DNA from: an uncultured Methanobrevibacter sp.
Lineage (GTDB): Archaea > Methanobacteriota > Methanobacteria > Methanobacteriales > Methanobacteriaceae
Length of the DNA stretch: 64,000 nucleotides
NCBI RefSeq assembly: GCF_946184425.1
Contig: NZ_CAMHFP010000005.1
Span: 1 to 64,000 of the forward strand
Direction: 5' to 3'
Of this stretch, positions 27,871-36,771 are shown piece by piece. The notes beneath the pieces are model-generated. The model was not told the DNA's origin. It saw only the letters and a program-made list of their open reading frames with translations, and ran no database searches. How positions within the stretch are numbered: the stretch's first letter is position 1; each line of letters starts with the position of its first letter. Both the position numbers and the translations under genes were made by a program.

Positions 27871-28194
27871 ATGATTTTAACATCTTCAAATACCCTTGAA
27901 AATAAAGAAGTTATAGAATATATGGGATTGGTTACAGGAGAAGCGTTAATTGGTTCAAATATTTATAAAGATTTATTTTCCGGTGTTCGTGATGTTGTAG
28001 GTGGAAGAACCACTAGATATGAAGAGGAAATTCAAAAAGCCCGTGACATTTCATTAAACAGTATGATTGAAAAAGCTGAAAATTTAGGTGCAAATGCAAT
28101 CATTGGGCTTAAAATTTCTTATGATAATCTTGGGGGCACCATGGGAAATACCATCCTTGTAACGGCTTATGGTACTGCTATAAAATTTGAATAA
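27871..28194 (+). CDS. YbjQ/UPF0145 family protein
   Basis: From the ATG at 27871 the product is 107 residues and a full-length YbjQ (PF01906) domain: MILTSSNTLENKEVIEYMG, GEALIGSNIYKDLFSGVRD, then GANAIIGLKISYDNL and a LVTAYGTAIKF end. Family members form pentamers and have been called heavy-metal-binding-like, but no activity is firmly known. A start at 27835 would put twelve extra residues inside the DUF2116 gene and is rejected. The following gene carries a divergent copy of the same domain fused to membrane helices. Confidence 0.88.
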   Translation: MILTSSNTLENKEVIEYMGLVTGEALIGSNIYKDLFSGVRDVVGGRTTRYEEEIQKARDISLNSMIEKAENLGANAIIGLKISYDNLGGTMGNTILVTAYGTAIKFE

Positions 28195-28195
28195 C

Positions 28196-29047
28196 ATGGA
28201 TTCAAAAGACAAAGAACTTGATAAAAAAGAAAAAAGAAAAGCAATTCTCTGTGTAAGTTTTGGTACAGCAGTCGGGCTTGTTGTTTATGGAATTTTCTTA
28301 TATTTCAAAATAGCCATATTCGGATGGAATTTGGGATTGATTTTTGCACCATTGGCAGCAGGTTATGCCGAAACCATCTTAGCAGATCGACTTATTGGCC
28401 AAAATGTAGGGGCAATAAGTGCTTTCATTCTTTTTATCGACACTACTTTTTACAGTTTTATTTTAAAAAATCCTACATTGGGTTTTAATCTGATTACTGC
28501 AGGATCAATTTTTGTTATTTTACAGGCAGCATTCCCCACATTAATCAATTATATCATATTAGTTGTAATTGGTGGAATTATAGCCAATTTCATAAATACT
28601 CTCAAAAAGTACTGGAGACAAATTAGATCAGCCCTTAGAAAGCAGCAATATGTGAAATGGGATGGACCAACAGTTGAAATAGACATCGATTCCATTGTAA
28701 AGTTTAATGAAGATGAAAGCAATGAAAGACTCAATAATTTGGATTTTTACTTTATAACCAGCACAGATATGGTAAATAAAACATATAATATTGTAGGACT
28801 TTACCAAGCTGAAATCATCTTAGAAAAAGACACCAGCTTGATAGAACTGGAACCTGAAAAAGCTGAAATCAAACAACTCTACAACTTAAAAAAGGAAAAA
28901 GACAATTGTTTAATTCAATTAGCTAAAACAATTAAATCCAATGGAGGAAATGGAGTTTTAAATTTATCCATAAACTACAATTTAGTAGGATTAAAAGGAG
29001 ACAATATTCAGATTACTGCAAAGGGAATGGGAATAAACATTGAATAA
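28196..29047 (+). CDS. membrane protein with C-terminal YbjQ-like domain
   Basis: The 283 residues start with a charged segment, then four or five membrane helices (about 20-135), a basic loop and a soluble carboxyl domain (about 180-283). That domain looks like a divergent YbjQ module: NLDFYFITSTDMVNKTYNI, YQAEIILEKD, then GGNGVLNLSINYNLVGL and a final ITAKGMGINIE, parallel to GANAIIGLKISY and VTAYGTAIKFE in the protein just upstream. The ATG is one base after the upstream stop, with no ribosome binding site of its own, so it depends on translational coupling. A membrane-tethered partner for the soluble YbjQ protein is a reasonable inference. Confidence 0.7.
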   Translation: MDSKDKELDKKEKRKAILCVSFGTAVGLVVYGIFLYFKIAIFGWNLGLIFAPLAAGYAETILADRLIGQNVGAISAFILFIDTTFYSFILKNPTLGFNLITAGSIFVILQAAFPTLINYIILVVIGGIIANFINTLKKYWRQIRSALRKQQYVKWDGPTVEIDIDSIVKFNEDESNERLNNLDFYFITSTDMVNKTYNIVGLYQAEIILEKDTSLIELEPEKAEIKQLYNLKKEKDNCLIQLAKTIKSNGGNGVLNLSINYNLVGLKGDNIQITAKGMGINIE

Positions 29048-29064
29048 AAAAAAGGAGTTATAAT

Positions 29065-29262
29065 ATGGGACGAGGAAATATCATCATACCTATCATTGGA
29101 TATGTTATTGCAATAATCTCCCCATTAATTGGTTTGGTCTATGGCGCAATACTATTCTTTACACAAAAAGACATTTATCTTTACAGAAAGCATGGCAGAC
29201 TTTTAATTTACTTTTCAATAGTAGTATTTGTCGTAAGTTGGATAATTAGACTTCTACTTTAA
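29065..29262 (+). CDS. small two-helix membrane protein
   Basis: The 65-residue protein has two hydrophobic helices (IIGYVIAIISPLIGLVYGAI and LLIYFSIVVFVVSWII) joined by a basic loop (FTQKDIYLYRKHGR). It has an AAAGGAG ribosome binding site. I recognise no family. It is the last gene of the pyrH run and ends before a hairpin. Confidence 0.7.
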   Translation: MGRGNIIIPIIGYVIAIISPLIGLVYGAILFFTQKDIYLYRKHGRLLIYFSIVVFVVSWIIRLLL

Positions 29263-29278
29263 AAAAAAAAAATGAATC

Positions 29279-29305
29279 GAATCTTACGAAGATAAGATTC
29301 ATTTA
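29279..29305 (+). terminator. hairpin at the end of the pyrH run
   Basis: GAATCTTA-CGAAGA-TAAGATTC forms an eight-base-pair stem followed by ATTTAATT. It lies between two convergent genes and may serve both. Confidence 0.55.
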
Positions 29306-29306
29306 A

Positions 29307-30596
29307 TTAAAATTGATTATACTTTAATTGTAGGTCAAATTTTGCAAATTCAGTTTCATTTAGGAATTTTTTCATATCTTTATCTAATTTCATTGCCAAA
29401 TCAACAACCACACCTAAAAAATTATCGAAATCTTCCTCAGATTGTGATTCAAGGCCGTGAGCTAAAATAGAATTATTTCTCTTTTGAGTTAAATCCTTAA
29501 TCCTGTTTTCATTTTCCTTATAATATTTGCCTAAATCATCACCTAATTCGTTAAGCAATAAGAAATCTGCAATTAAACCAATTTTTATTTTTCCGTCATC
29601 ACGCATCTTTTCAAGATAATCAATGAACTCTTGAGAAATATTATTCTTTAAAAGTATGGACACATCAATATCTGAACTCAGGAGGTTATATTTGGACAAC
29701 CTAATTTGAGCAATTAATTCAAATGATCTATATAAACGAGCAATTGCATCATCATATTTATATTCAGCAGCTTTTCTTTTAGAATTATTAATCAAACTTG
29801 CAAGAATATAACAATTTTTCAGATTTGCAGATTTTGAATTGACCATAATTCCCAAAGCATTTAAATTTTTCTTTAATTTGACCTTAACTTCCAAAAATTC
29901 CATATTGTTAATATTAACTTTAGTCAAATAATCATAAGCTTTTTCAAAATCCATTGTATCCCAGTAATAATAGGATTTGCACAAATTCAGAAAAGATTCC
30001 TTATGTATACTCAAATCAACAATATAATTTAAAATATCAATACAAGGCATGAAACGGTTTGCATTGAAATTGTTTCTTGCTCTCATTATAGCAAACCTAT
30101 CATAAATCTTGTAGAGATTTTGATAATTGATAATTTCTGTTCCTGCAGAAACTTGACCTCTGGACCTATCACCACTTACGGAAATTAGATCTTTATTATA
30201 AAACATACCACAACATGCCATTGCAGCAGACATTGTTTTAGTTCCAGAGGTATAGTCCATAATAATCTGATATTCTTTTGTTATGTCCATATCAAATTCC
30301 CAAATTTTAGATTCAAATGCTTCAAAACAAGTATTAAAGTCATCTATAGCATAAAGAGGAACAATTTGATAGTCTTCACCTTCAATAAACTCATCATTAT
30401 CATTTTTAAATAAATTCTCAATATATCCAATAGTTTCTCGAGATTCTTCGGATGCAAAAAAGACCACATGATTCGGATAAATTTTAGTAATAGTGGAAAA
30501 TAATTTTTGAGCAAGTAATCTAAAACCCTCATCACTGGAATCTGAATTGATACCTGTTCCAACAATCATGAATAATATAACATCTTTTCGTTTCAT
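29307..30596 (-). CDS. CARF-HEPN protein of the Cas02710/Csm6-like family
   Basis: The 429-residue protein fits the TIGR02710 (Cas02710, PF09670) CRISPR-associated family. The amino-terminal half (about 1-190) is a CARF domain: a beta strand VILFMIVGTGIN, then IIMDYTSGTKTMSAAMACC, whose TSGTK loop is the usual ligand site for cyclic oligoadenylate. A GDRSRGQVSAGTE turn follows. The middle is helical. The carboxyl half carries an HEPN-type RxxxxxxH motif, RNNSILAH (about 385-392), the expected metal-independent RNase site. In type III CRISPR systems such proteins are switched on by cyclic oligoadenylate and degrade RNA. No cas gene or CRISPR array occurs in the window, so it is an orphan here. 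It converges with the pyrH run. Confidence 0.82.
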   Translation of the reverse strand: MKRKDVILFMIVGTGINSDSSDEGFRLLAQKLFSTITKIYPNHVVFFASEESRETIGYIENLFKNDNDEFIEGEDYQIVPLYAIDDFNTCFEAFESKIWEFDMDITKEYQIIMDYTSGTKTMSAAMACCGMFYNKDLISVSGDRSRGQVSAGTEIINYQNLYKIYDRFAIMRARNNFNANRFMPCIDILNYIVDLSIHKESFLNLCKSYYYWDTMDFEKAYDYLTKVNINNMEFLEVKVKLKKNLNALGIMVNSKSANLKNCYILASLINNSKRKAAEYKYDDAIARLYRSFELIAQIRLSKYNLLSSDIDVSILLKNNISQEFIDYLEKMRDDGKIKIGLIADFLLLNELGDDLGKYYKENENRIKDLTQKRNNSILAHGLESQSEEDFDNFLGVVVDLAMKLDKDMKKFLNETEFAKFDLQLKYNQF

Positions 30597-30662
30597 AATA
30601 TCACTTAATATTTTATAACTTTTAATTAAAAAAATTTGTGAAAATTCAGTTATTATCTAAAA

Positions 30663-31478
30663 TTATGGAAGAATACCCAACATTTTTAATGCCATGTATA
30701 ATACCAAAACAGAAAACACAATTTTTAGTTTCTTTTGAGGTACCATATGTGCTAATTTTGCACCGACTGATGCCAAAGGAACAGAAAAAGCAGCAATAAA
30801 AATAAAATTAATTACACTAACATAACCAATGGAATATGGAAATGTATTAACTCCCCAACCTGAAATAATATAAGACAGGAACCCTCCAATGGCTGTAAGT
30901 GCAATAAAAATAGATGACGTTCCAATTGCTTCAATCATGGAAAATCCTAAAAGAGAGGTTAAAATAGCTATTAAAAATACACCCCCTCCAATACCTAAAA
31001 GACCAGATAAAAATCCGACAACTAAACCTATAATCACTGTTGAAGCCAAACTGAATGAAATCCTTACCTTTTCCCGTTCCTTGTTAAGATTTAGAATATT
31101 ATTTATCGCTATGAAAAGCAAGAGACATCCGAAAATTATCTCCAAAATTCCTGAAGGCAATGCCGATGCTGCAAATCCTCCTAATGCACCTCCAATTATT
31201 CCAAAGATTCCTAATCTTAAGCCTGGACTAACAATATTGTCCATTGATTTCATGTGCCTATAGGCACCACTTAATGATGTAGGAATAATAATCGCCAAAC
31301 TTGTTGCTAAAGAAATAAGCATTGCAAGATCTGATTCAACACCAATGTGCTGCAACAGGAAATATTGCAGGGGAACAATTATGAAACCACCACCGACACC
31401 CAAAAGACCTGATGCGAATCCCGCACAAATACCTATTAAAATCAAACCTATGAAATATTCAATTGTAAACATAAACAT
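30663..31478 (-). CDS. TauE/SafE family permease
   Basis: The roughly 271-residue membrane protein belongs to the TauE/SafE (UPF0721) family, putative exporters or importers of sulfite, sulfonates and related anions. Two similar halves each start with a conserved glycine-rich loop: GFASGLLGVGGGFIIVPLQ and GFLSGLLGIGGGVFLIAIL. Eight helices are predicted. The precise start is unclear (ATGs at 31478 and 31472), with no evident ribosome binding site; the divergent neighbour begins 37 bp away. The substrate is unknown. Confidence 0.9.
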   Translation of the reverse strand: MFMFTIEYFIGLILIGICAGFASGLLGVGGGFIIVPLQYFLLQHIGVESDLAMLISLATSLAIIIPTSLSGAYRHMKSMDNIVSPGLRLGIFGIIGGALGGFAASALPSGILEIIFGCLLLFIAINNILNLNKEREKVRISFSLASTVIIGLVVGFLSGLLGIGGGVFLIAILTSLLGFSMIEAIGTSSIFIALTAIGGFLSYIISGWGVNTFPYSIGYVSVINFIFIAAFSVPLASVGAKLAHMVPQKKLKIVFSVLVLYMALKMLGILP

Positions 31479-31514
31479 CAATTTATTTAAACTATTAATA
31501 CTTAAATTATTGTA

Positions 31515-32588
31515 ATGAAAGTTAATAAAACTATCTTAGTTGGATTTATATTAATTGTTTTTTCAGGGATAATTTTTGTAACTGATGCTTTTAATCCAAT
31601 CATAAGACCTATAACATATATATTTTTAATGGGATCATCTAAAGGAAAAGATATAATGTTTTTTTTCCTTCTAGGAATATTCTTAATATTATCCCAAACA
31701 ATTAAAAAAGAAATTGATTCAACAAGATATCTCAAGATATCCATCATCATAGGCTCAATTTTATTGATATTAGGAATTTTAATTGAAATCCTTTTTAGAT
31801 TGCAGATGGGAATAGCTTTAAACAACATCTTTGCATCAATGAACCATGGAATGAGTACCACAAGCATTTTACATACTCATCTTTTAAAGTCAATTTTAGG
31901 AGAGATACTGACTGCAATTATGGGACCATTTATCCAAAGCAACATAAATACTGGCGTCGGATTATATTCATATGTTCCAAACTTTGCAAAACTAGTCATT
32001 TTATTGATTCCTATACTATTTGTAACCTGCGTTTTAGCAAGCCAGAAAAGGCCATGGCCGACCAACTTCATACTGGCAGTAGCTTCAAGTTGTCTAATCA
32101 TTGGAGCGATTGATGGAGGAATGTTTGGAACTCCAGCAATTGTTGGAATTTGCGGACTTTATCTTGTATATAGAAACGGTTATTATACTAACTGCATTAT
32201 GGGCTTCCTGATAAATGATAAAAACCTGCTTGAAAAAAATGAAGAAATTCAGCCACCCTACAAAGTTCATAGCTTAAGGAAAATGAGAGATTTATTTAAC
32301 CTGTCGATTTATTTATTTGTAATTGGAGGTATAATTCTTTTAAGATTTACAGTAGCTTTTGCTGGAGCTGAACCTGATTATTATACCGTTGAAATTGCGA
32401 ATATGGAAGATAATGTTACATTTGGAAAAATTCCTCTTGAAAAGATTAGTCAAACAAAAAACATCACAACATATCATGTGACCTCGGAATATAATGAAAT
32501 GGAATTGTTGAATGACTTGAAAGTTCCTTTAAATAATTCGTGTGAGTACTATACAGTTAGTTGGAATATTTATTCATATTTAGATTAA
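31515..32588 (+). CDS. conserved multi-helix membrane protein of unknown function
   Basis: I do not recognise this 357-residue protein. Seven or so hydrophobic segments occupy residues 1-285, a cytoplasmic loop lies around 220-260, and after the last helix (about 265-290) a hydrophilic carboxyl domain of about 70 residues would lie outside the cell. That domain carries sequons NVT, NIT and NNS. No catalytic motif is obvious; HTHLLKS and DGGMFGTPA are the only polar patches inside the membrane region. The stop and the next gene's ATG are one base apart, so it is cotranscribed with the EamA permease. Confidence 0.6.
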   Translation: MKVNKTILVGFILIVFSGIIFVTDAFNPIIRPITYIFLMGSSKGKDIMFFFLLGIFLILSQTIKKEIDSTRYLKISIIIGSILLILGILIEILFRLQMGIALNNIFASMNHGMSTTSILHTHLLKSILGEILTAIMGPFIQSNINTGVGLYSYVPNFAKLVILLIPILFVTCVLASQKRPWPTNFILAVASSCLIIGAIDGGMFGTPAIVGICGLYLVYRNGYYTNCIMGFLINDKNLLEKNEEIQPPYKVHSLRKMRDLFNLSIYLFVIGGIILLRFTVAFAGAEPDYYTVEIANMEDNVTFGKIPLEKISQTKNITTYHVTSEYNEMELLNDLKVPLNNSCEYYTVSWNIYSYLD

Positions 32589-32589
32589 C

Positions 32590-33480
32590 ATGAAAAGATT
32601 ATACTTGATTTTACCAATTTTAGCGGGTTTCATGTTCGGATCAAGCGGAATATTCGTTCGAACAATGACTCAAAACGGAGTAGACCCGACAACATTATTA
32701 TTTTTAAGGTTTTCAATAGCAATCATTCCCATTGCTATAGCTATCCTCCTAACAGACAGAAAATTATTCAAAATCAAATTAGATGACATTCCATTATTTA
32801 TCATATGTTCAATATGTATAATTGGACTTAATTTATGTTATAACAATTCAATGAATACAATCCCCCTATCACTTGCAGCAGTCCTACTTTCAACTGCACC
32901 TATTTTTGTATTGGCATTAGCATATGTATTTTTTGGAGAAAAAATTACTCAAAAAAAGTTAATTTGCATGCTGATTGCAATATTCGGATGTCTTTTGATT
33001 ACTGGAGTTCTAGAAGAAAATACCATAAGCATCCCATTATCAGGAATACTTTCAGGTATTGGTGCTGCACTATTCTGGGCAGTTTATCTTATTGCCTCAA
33101 AAAAATCAATTGACTCCGGAAAACATACATTTACAATACTGTTTTATTCCGTTATATTCATATCAATTGTTTTAATACCATTTACAAGCATTTCACAGAT
33201 TACTCAGTTTGTTTCAATCAACCCCCTACTGGCAACAATATTCCTGGTAGTTCACTCGACATTTTCATTTGCCCTTCCATATATTTTATCTACAGTGAGT
33301 TTGAACTATATGGACTCTGGAATTTCGTCAATATTCTTATCCGGAGCAGAACCATCAGCAGCATTAATATTTGGATTCATCCTTTACTCAGAACTGCCTA
33401 CACCATTAATGTTCTGCGGATTCATTTTAACAATCATGGCAATGATAATGTTAAGCAAATATGACAATGCCAAACAGTGA
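32590..33480 (+). CDS. EamA/DMT family transporter
   Basis: This is a ten-helix drug/metabolite transporter of 296 residues with two EamA repeats: the first begins LPILAGFMFGSSGIFVRTM, the second GILSGIGAALFWAVYLIAS. The signature glutamate-rich motif FGEKITQKKLICMLIAIFG closes the first repeat, and GAEPSAALIFGFI lies in the second. Family members export amino acids and many other metabolites; the substrate here is unknown. The start follows the previous stop by one base, without a separate ribosome binding site. Confidence 0.9.
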   Translation: MKRLYLILPILAGFMFGSSGIFVRTMTQNGVDPTTLLFLRFSIAIIPIAIAILLTDRKLFKIKLDDIPLFIICSICIIGLNLCYNNSMNTIPLSLAAVLLSTAPIFVLALAYVFFGEKITQKKLICMLIAIFGCLLITGVLEENTISIPLSGILSGIGAALFWAVYLIASKKSIDSGKHTFTILFYSVIFISIVLIPFTSISQITQFVSINPLLATIFLVVHSTFSFALPYILSTVSLNYMDSGISSIFLSGAEPSAALIFGFILYSELPTPLMFCGFILTIMAMIMLSKYDNAKQ

Positions 33481-33928
33481 CATTAAAAGAGAGATATATT
33501 TCAACTGTAAATAGCTTAAAACATGAAATAGATTATTTAAAAGCTATTTTAAAAAAATAACTAATTATTATAAATATTTAATTAAACCAACATTAATAAT
33601 TATGACAAATTGCAAATATGTAAAAAATATTGAGTTACTCGGAAATATTTCCGATACAGTAAACCTGAGAAAATATGTTAAATTAAAAAATTCCTACTCT
33701 CCATTTCAAATTTTAAAAATATATCACATAAATTAAATATTCAAAACTTAAAAGAAAAACAGAAACTTACATGAAAAAAATTAAAATTTTTAAAAAAAAT
33801 CAATTTTTTGCAAAGTTCATATTATCTTAGAATATAATCCCATTCAAGAAAATGAACATAATCAATTGAAATAAGAAAAAAGACTATTATTACAAAAATT
33901 TATAAATTTAAAAAATAAATTTAAACAT
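33481..33928. other. intergenic region with one doubtful 44-codon frame
   Basis: The stretch is AT-rich and mostly featureless. A 44-codon frame runs from 33602 to 33736 (starting MTNCKYVKNIELLGNISD), with a TATA-like TTATAAATATTT about 30 bp upstream but no ribosome binding site and no recognisable homology. A second TATA-like run near 33898-33910 probably serves the glycosyltransferase at 33929. Confidence 0.4.
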
Positions 33929-35824
33929 ATGATTCTAAGCATTATTATTCCCACATATAATGAGGAGGAATATCTTCCAATTCTTTTAGAAAGTATTAAA
34001 ACTCAAAGTTTTACTGATTATGAAGTCATAATTGCTGATGCCAATTCTACTGATAAAACTAGAGAAATAGCTGAAGAATATGGATGTATAATTGTTGAAG
34101 GCGGTCTTCCAGGAGTGGGCAGGAATAATGGTGCAAAAGTAGCGAAGGGTGAATATTTATTGTTCCTGGATTCAGATTTAAAGCTTACTGATGACTATTT
34201 GAGAGATGTGTTATATGAATTTAGGATGGAAAAACTTGGAATTGCAATTACTCAGATGTTACCTCTCTCAGATAAAGTTCAAGATAAAATATTTCACGAT
34301 TTTGCCAACTATTTTATGATTAGTGTTGAAAAAATCAAACCTCATGGTGCAGGATGTTACGGGATAATTGCAAGAAAAGAATTGCATGACAAATGTGGAG
34401 GGTTTGATGAATCACTGACCTTCGGTGAAGATACCGATTACATTGAAAGATTAGCTAAAAAAGAAAAATTTCGAGTTTTGAGAAATGCAAAAATAGGTGT
34501 TTCCACCAGACGTCTTGAAGAAGAAGGTCTTGCAACATTAATAAGACAATATGGGAAAAGTACCATTAATGATTTTTTAGGAAAAAGAACAGATGCGAGT
34601 GATTTGAACTATAACTTTGGTCATGGGAAAGAAAAATTGACTACAACCAAATTATCAAGATTAGAAAGAACTACCGAACAAATAAATAAACTTAAAGGAA
34701 GTTATGACGAATCCCTTCAAAAAATACAAAATACCCGAACAAGGTTAAGGATAAATATGAAAAAAAGAAACAAAAAAGTTGTTTTTTATTGTGTTTGCGG
34801 AGAAGGAATGGGGCATGCAATAAGAACCGGAGTTATAGTAGATAAAATTAAAGACAAGTATGATGTCTACATTTTTTCAAGCGATAGAGCGTACAAATAC
34901 TTAAGTTCAAAATTTGATCATGTTTACGAAATTGGCGGGTTCAATACAGTATACATTAACAACAAGGTGAATAACCTAAAAACATTATCTAATGCATTGA
35001 AAAGAAACCCTACAAATATTAAAACTGGATATGAAACTTTATATAAAAAAGCAAGGCAACTTCATCCCGACATTATTGTGACTGACTTTGAAATTTATGC
35101 TACAATGGTTTCCAAACTTCTGGATATCCCTTTAATCAGCCTGGACAACATCCACATGATTACCCAAACAAAAATTGATTATCCTAAAAACCATTATGTT
35201 GAAATGATTAAAGCCAAAGGTGTTATCAAAACATATGTTGTAAAACCTAAAATTCATATATTGACCAGTTTCTTTTATCCAAAAATCAAGGCAGGTAAAA
35301 AGGCAGTAATCTATCCCCCAATAATACGTGAAGATATCTTGAAATTAAAATCGACTGATGGAAATCACATTATTGTTTATCAAACAAGTAAGGAAAGTAG
35401 AAAACTTGTTCGCAAATTGAAAGATATCAAAGATGAAAAATTTATTGTCTATGGATTCAATGTAAACAAAAAAGATGGAAATTTAACATATAAAGAATTT
35501 AATGAAAATGAATTCTATGACGATTTGGCTTCATCAAAAGCAGTTATCAGCAATGGAGGATTTACTTTTATCTCTGAAGCGATTTATCTTAAAAAACCAA
35601 TTTATTCTGTTCCTGCTAGGGGAAACTTTGAACAGACATTAAACGGATTTTACGTTCAAAAATTAGGATATGGAGAATACCACGAATCAATGAATGCTGA
35701 AAGAGTAAAATCATTTTTAACCAGACTTCCAAAATATCGAAAAATGCTTCAAAAAGTAAAAAATTCAAATAATGATGGAATTGTCAATGAATTAATTTAT
35801 AGAATAGAAAAATATTCCAGATAA
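33929..35824 (+). CDS. fused GT2 glycosyltransferase and MJ1255-type GT-B glycosyltransferase
   Basis: The 631-residue protein joins two glycosyltransferases. Residues 1-230 are a GT-A/GT2 domain: the opening SIIIPTYNEEEYLPILLESI, then IIADANSTDKT, and LLFLDSDLKL with the DxD metal motif. FGEDTDYIERLAK also fits. A basic helical linker (about 230-280) leads to a GT-B domain of the TIGR00661/MJ1255 kind, with CVCGEGMGHAIRTG near 288, PDIIVTDFEIYA, and the sugar-nucleotide loop ISNGGFTFISEAIYLKKP near 540. Such enzymes would build a polysaccharide, glycolipid or protein glycan; two active sites in one chain suggest consecutive additions. No membrane helix is visible. The start has only a TATA-like run close by, so the message may be nearly leaderless. 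Confidence 0.88.
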   Translation: MILSIIIPTYNEEEYLPILLESIKTQSFTDYEVIIADANSTDKTREIAEEYGCIIVEGGLPGVGRNNGAKVAKGEYLLFLDSDLKLTDDYLRDVLYEFRMEKLGIAITQMLPLSDKVQDKIFHDFANYFMISVEKIKPHGAGCYGIIARKELHDKCGGFDESLTFGEDTDYIERLAKKEKFRVLRNAKIGVSTRRLEEEGLATLIRQYGKSTINDFLGKRTDASDLNYNFGHGKEKLTTTKLSRLERTTEQINKLKGSYDESLQKIQNTRTRLRINMKKRNKKVVFYCVCGEGMGHAIRTGVIVDKIKDKYDVYIFSSDRAYKYLSSKFDHVYEIGGFNTVYINNKVNNLKTLSNALKRNPTNIKTGYETLYKKARQLHPDIIVTDFEIYATMVSKLLDIPLISLDNIHMITQTKIDYPKNHYVEMIKAKGVIKTYVVKPKIHILTSFFYPKIKAGKKAVIYPPIIREDILKLKSTDGNHIIVYQTSKESRKLVRKLKDIKDEKFIVYGFNVNKKDGNLTYKEFNENEFYDDLASSKAVISNGGFTFISEAIYLKKPIYSVPARGNFEQTLNGFYVQKLGYGEYHESMNAERVKSFLTRLPKYRKMLQKVKNSNNDGIVNELIYRIEKYSR

Positions 35825-35870
35825 CCAAAAAAAAACTAATTTTTATAAAAAAAAAAGAAAAAAAGGTTAA

Positions 35871-36581
35871 TTATAACTCAGAATATAATAATCCTGTAGC
35901 CCTATAATAGAAGAATATTGTATAAACTCCGAAGATTCCCCATAATATTCCTCCAACTGTTTGATTGTAATACATAATTACTGCAGTAATAGTATTTATT
36001 ACAAACCAACTAACAATCAGGATAACAAAGGTTATTGCAATCTTAGTTAATCCAACCCTAAAAATATCATTTATAGCTTCCCTAATAGCTAATGCCTCAC
36101 CCAAATTATCATGTTTAGCCAATCTGCATTTTGCCATAATTTCTGCCAAACCAAAAATGACAAACAAAATTATGGTTATTAATGAAGTAAGCCATGGCTG
36201 GAAAAAAATTCCTAAAATAAAATAACAAATAAATGGGATAGCGAAATAAACTATTATAACAATTATCTGTTTGATTGCATTAGAAACTTGCCTTACAATA
36301 TCAAGATTAGGAGAATCAGTTCGACAATTAATTCCCCATTTTACAATATCTAACATATAACCTAAAATCAACAGTAGAACAATTGAAAAAAGGATTATTT
36401 TTATTATACTCAATCCACCATTAATTATATCATTTAGGCCTATTAAAGTAAAAAGAAAATCCATAATGGATAATCCACCTATAACTCCTGCAATAATTCC
36501 CAATATAATAAATATTACTAATGCTTTAATATTCTGCAATGGATATAATAAAGCACCACTTACAATATCCCTAACGTCCAT
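35871..36581 (-). CDS. DUF4013 membrane protein
   Basis: This roughly 236-residue protein with six to seven hydrophobic helices matches the DUF4013 family, abundant in Methanobrevibacter and of unknown role. The amino-terminal DVRDIVSGALLYPLQNIKAL and the FGLAEIMAKCRLAKHDNLGEAL stretch are typical. The ATG at 36581 is six bases after AAAGGTG and is preferred to the GTG at 36590. It is followed on the plus side by the end of the glycosyltransferase gene, in convergent orientation. Confidence 0.85.
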   Translation of the reverse strand: MDVRDIVSGALLYPLQNIKALVIFIILGIIAGVIGGLSIMDFLFTLIGLNDIINGGLSIIKIILFSIVLLLILGYMLDIVKWGINCRTDSPNLDIVRQVSNAIKQIIVIIVYFAIPFICYFILGIFFQPWLTSLITIILFVIFGLAEIMAKCRLAKHDNLGEALAIREAINDIFRVGLTKIAITFVILIVSWFVINTITAVIMYYNQTVGGILWGIFGVYTIFFYYRATGLLYSEL

Positions 36582-36771
36582 TTGCCGCACCTTTTAGTTA
36601 AATACTTTCACCTATAAAGTTCGGATAAGTGAAAATTTCTAATAAAAACTATATAATAATCTATTTGCATTACTATTTAAATATTAAATCAATACAAAAA
36701 TAATCAAAAAAGTTTTAAAAAAAAAAATAAAAAAGTGATTAATTAAAAAATTTAATTAATCCAAAAGGCAA

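Noticed and set aside
33602-33736. A 44-codon frame in the intergenic region before the fused glycosyltransferase
   Set aside because: It has a TATA-like run but no ribosome binding site, no recognisable motif and ordinary AT-rich composition; kept only as a note.
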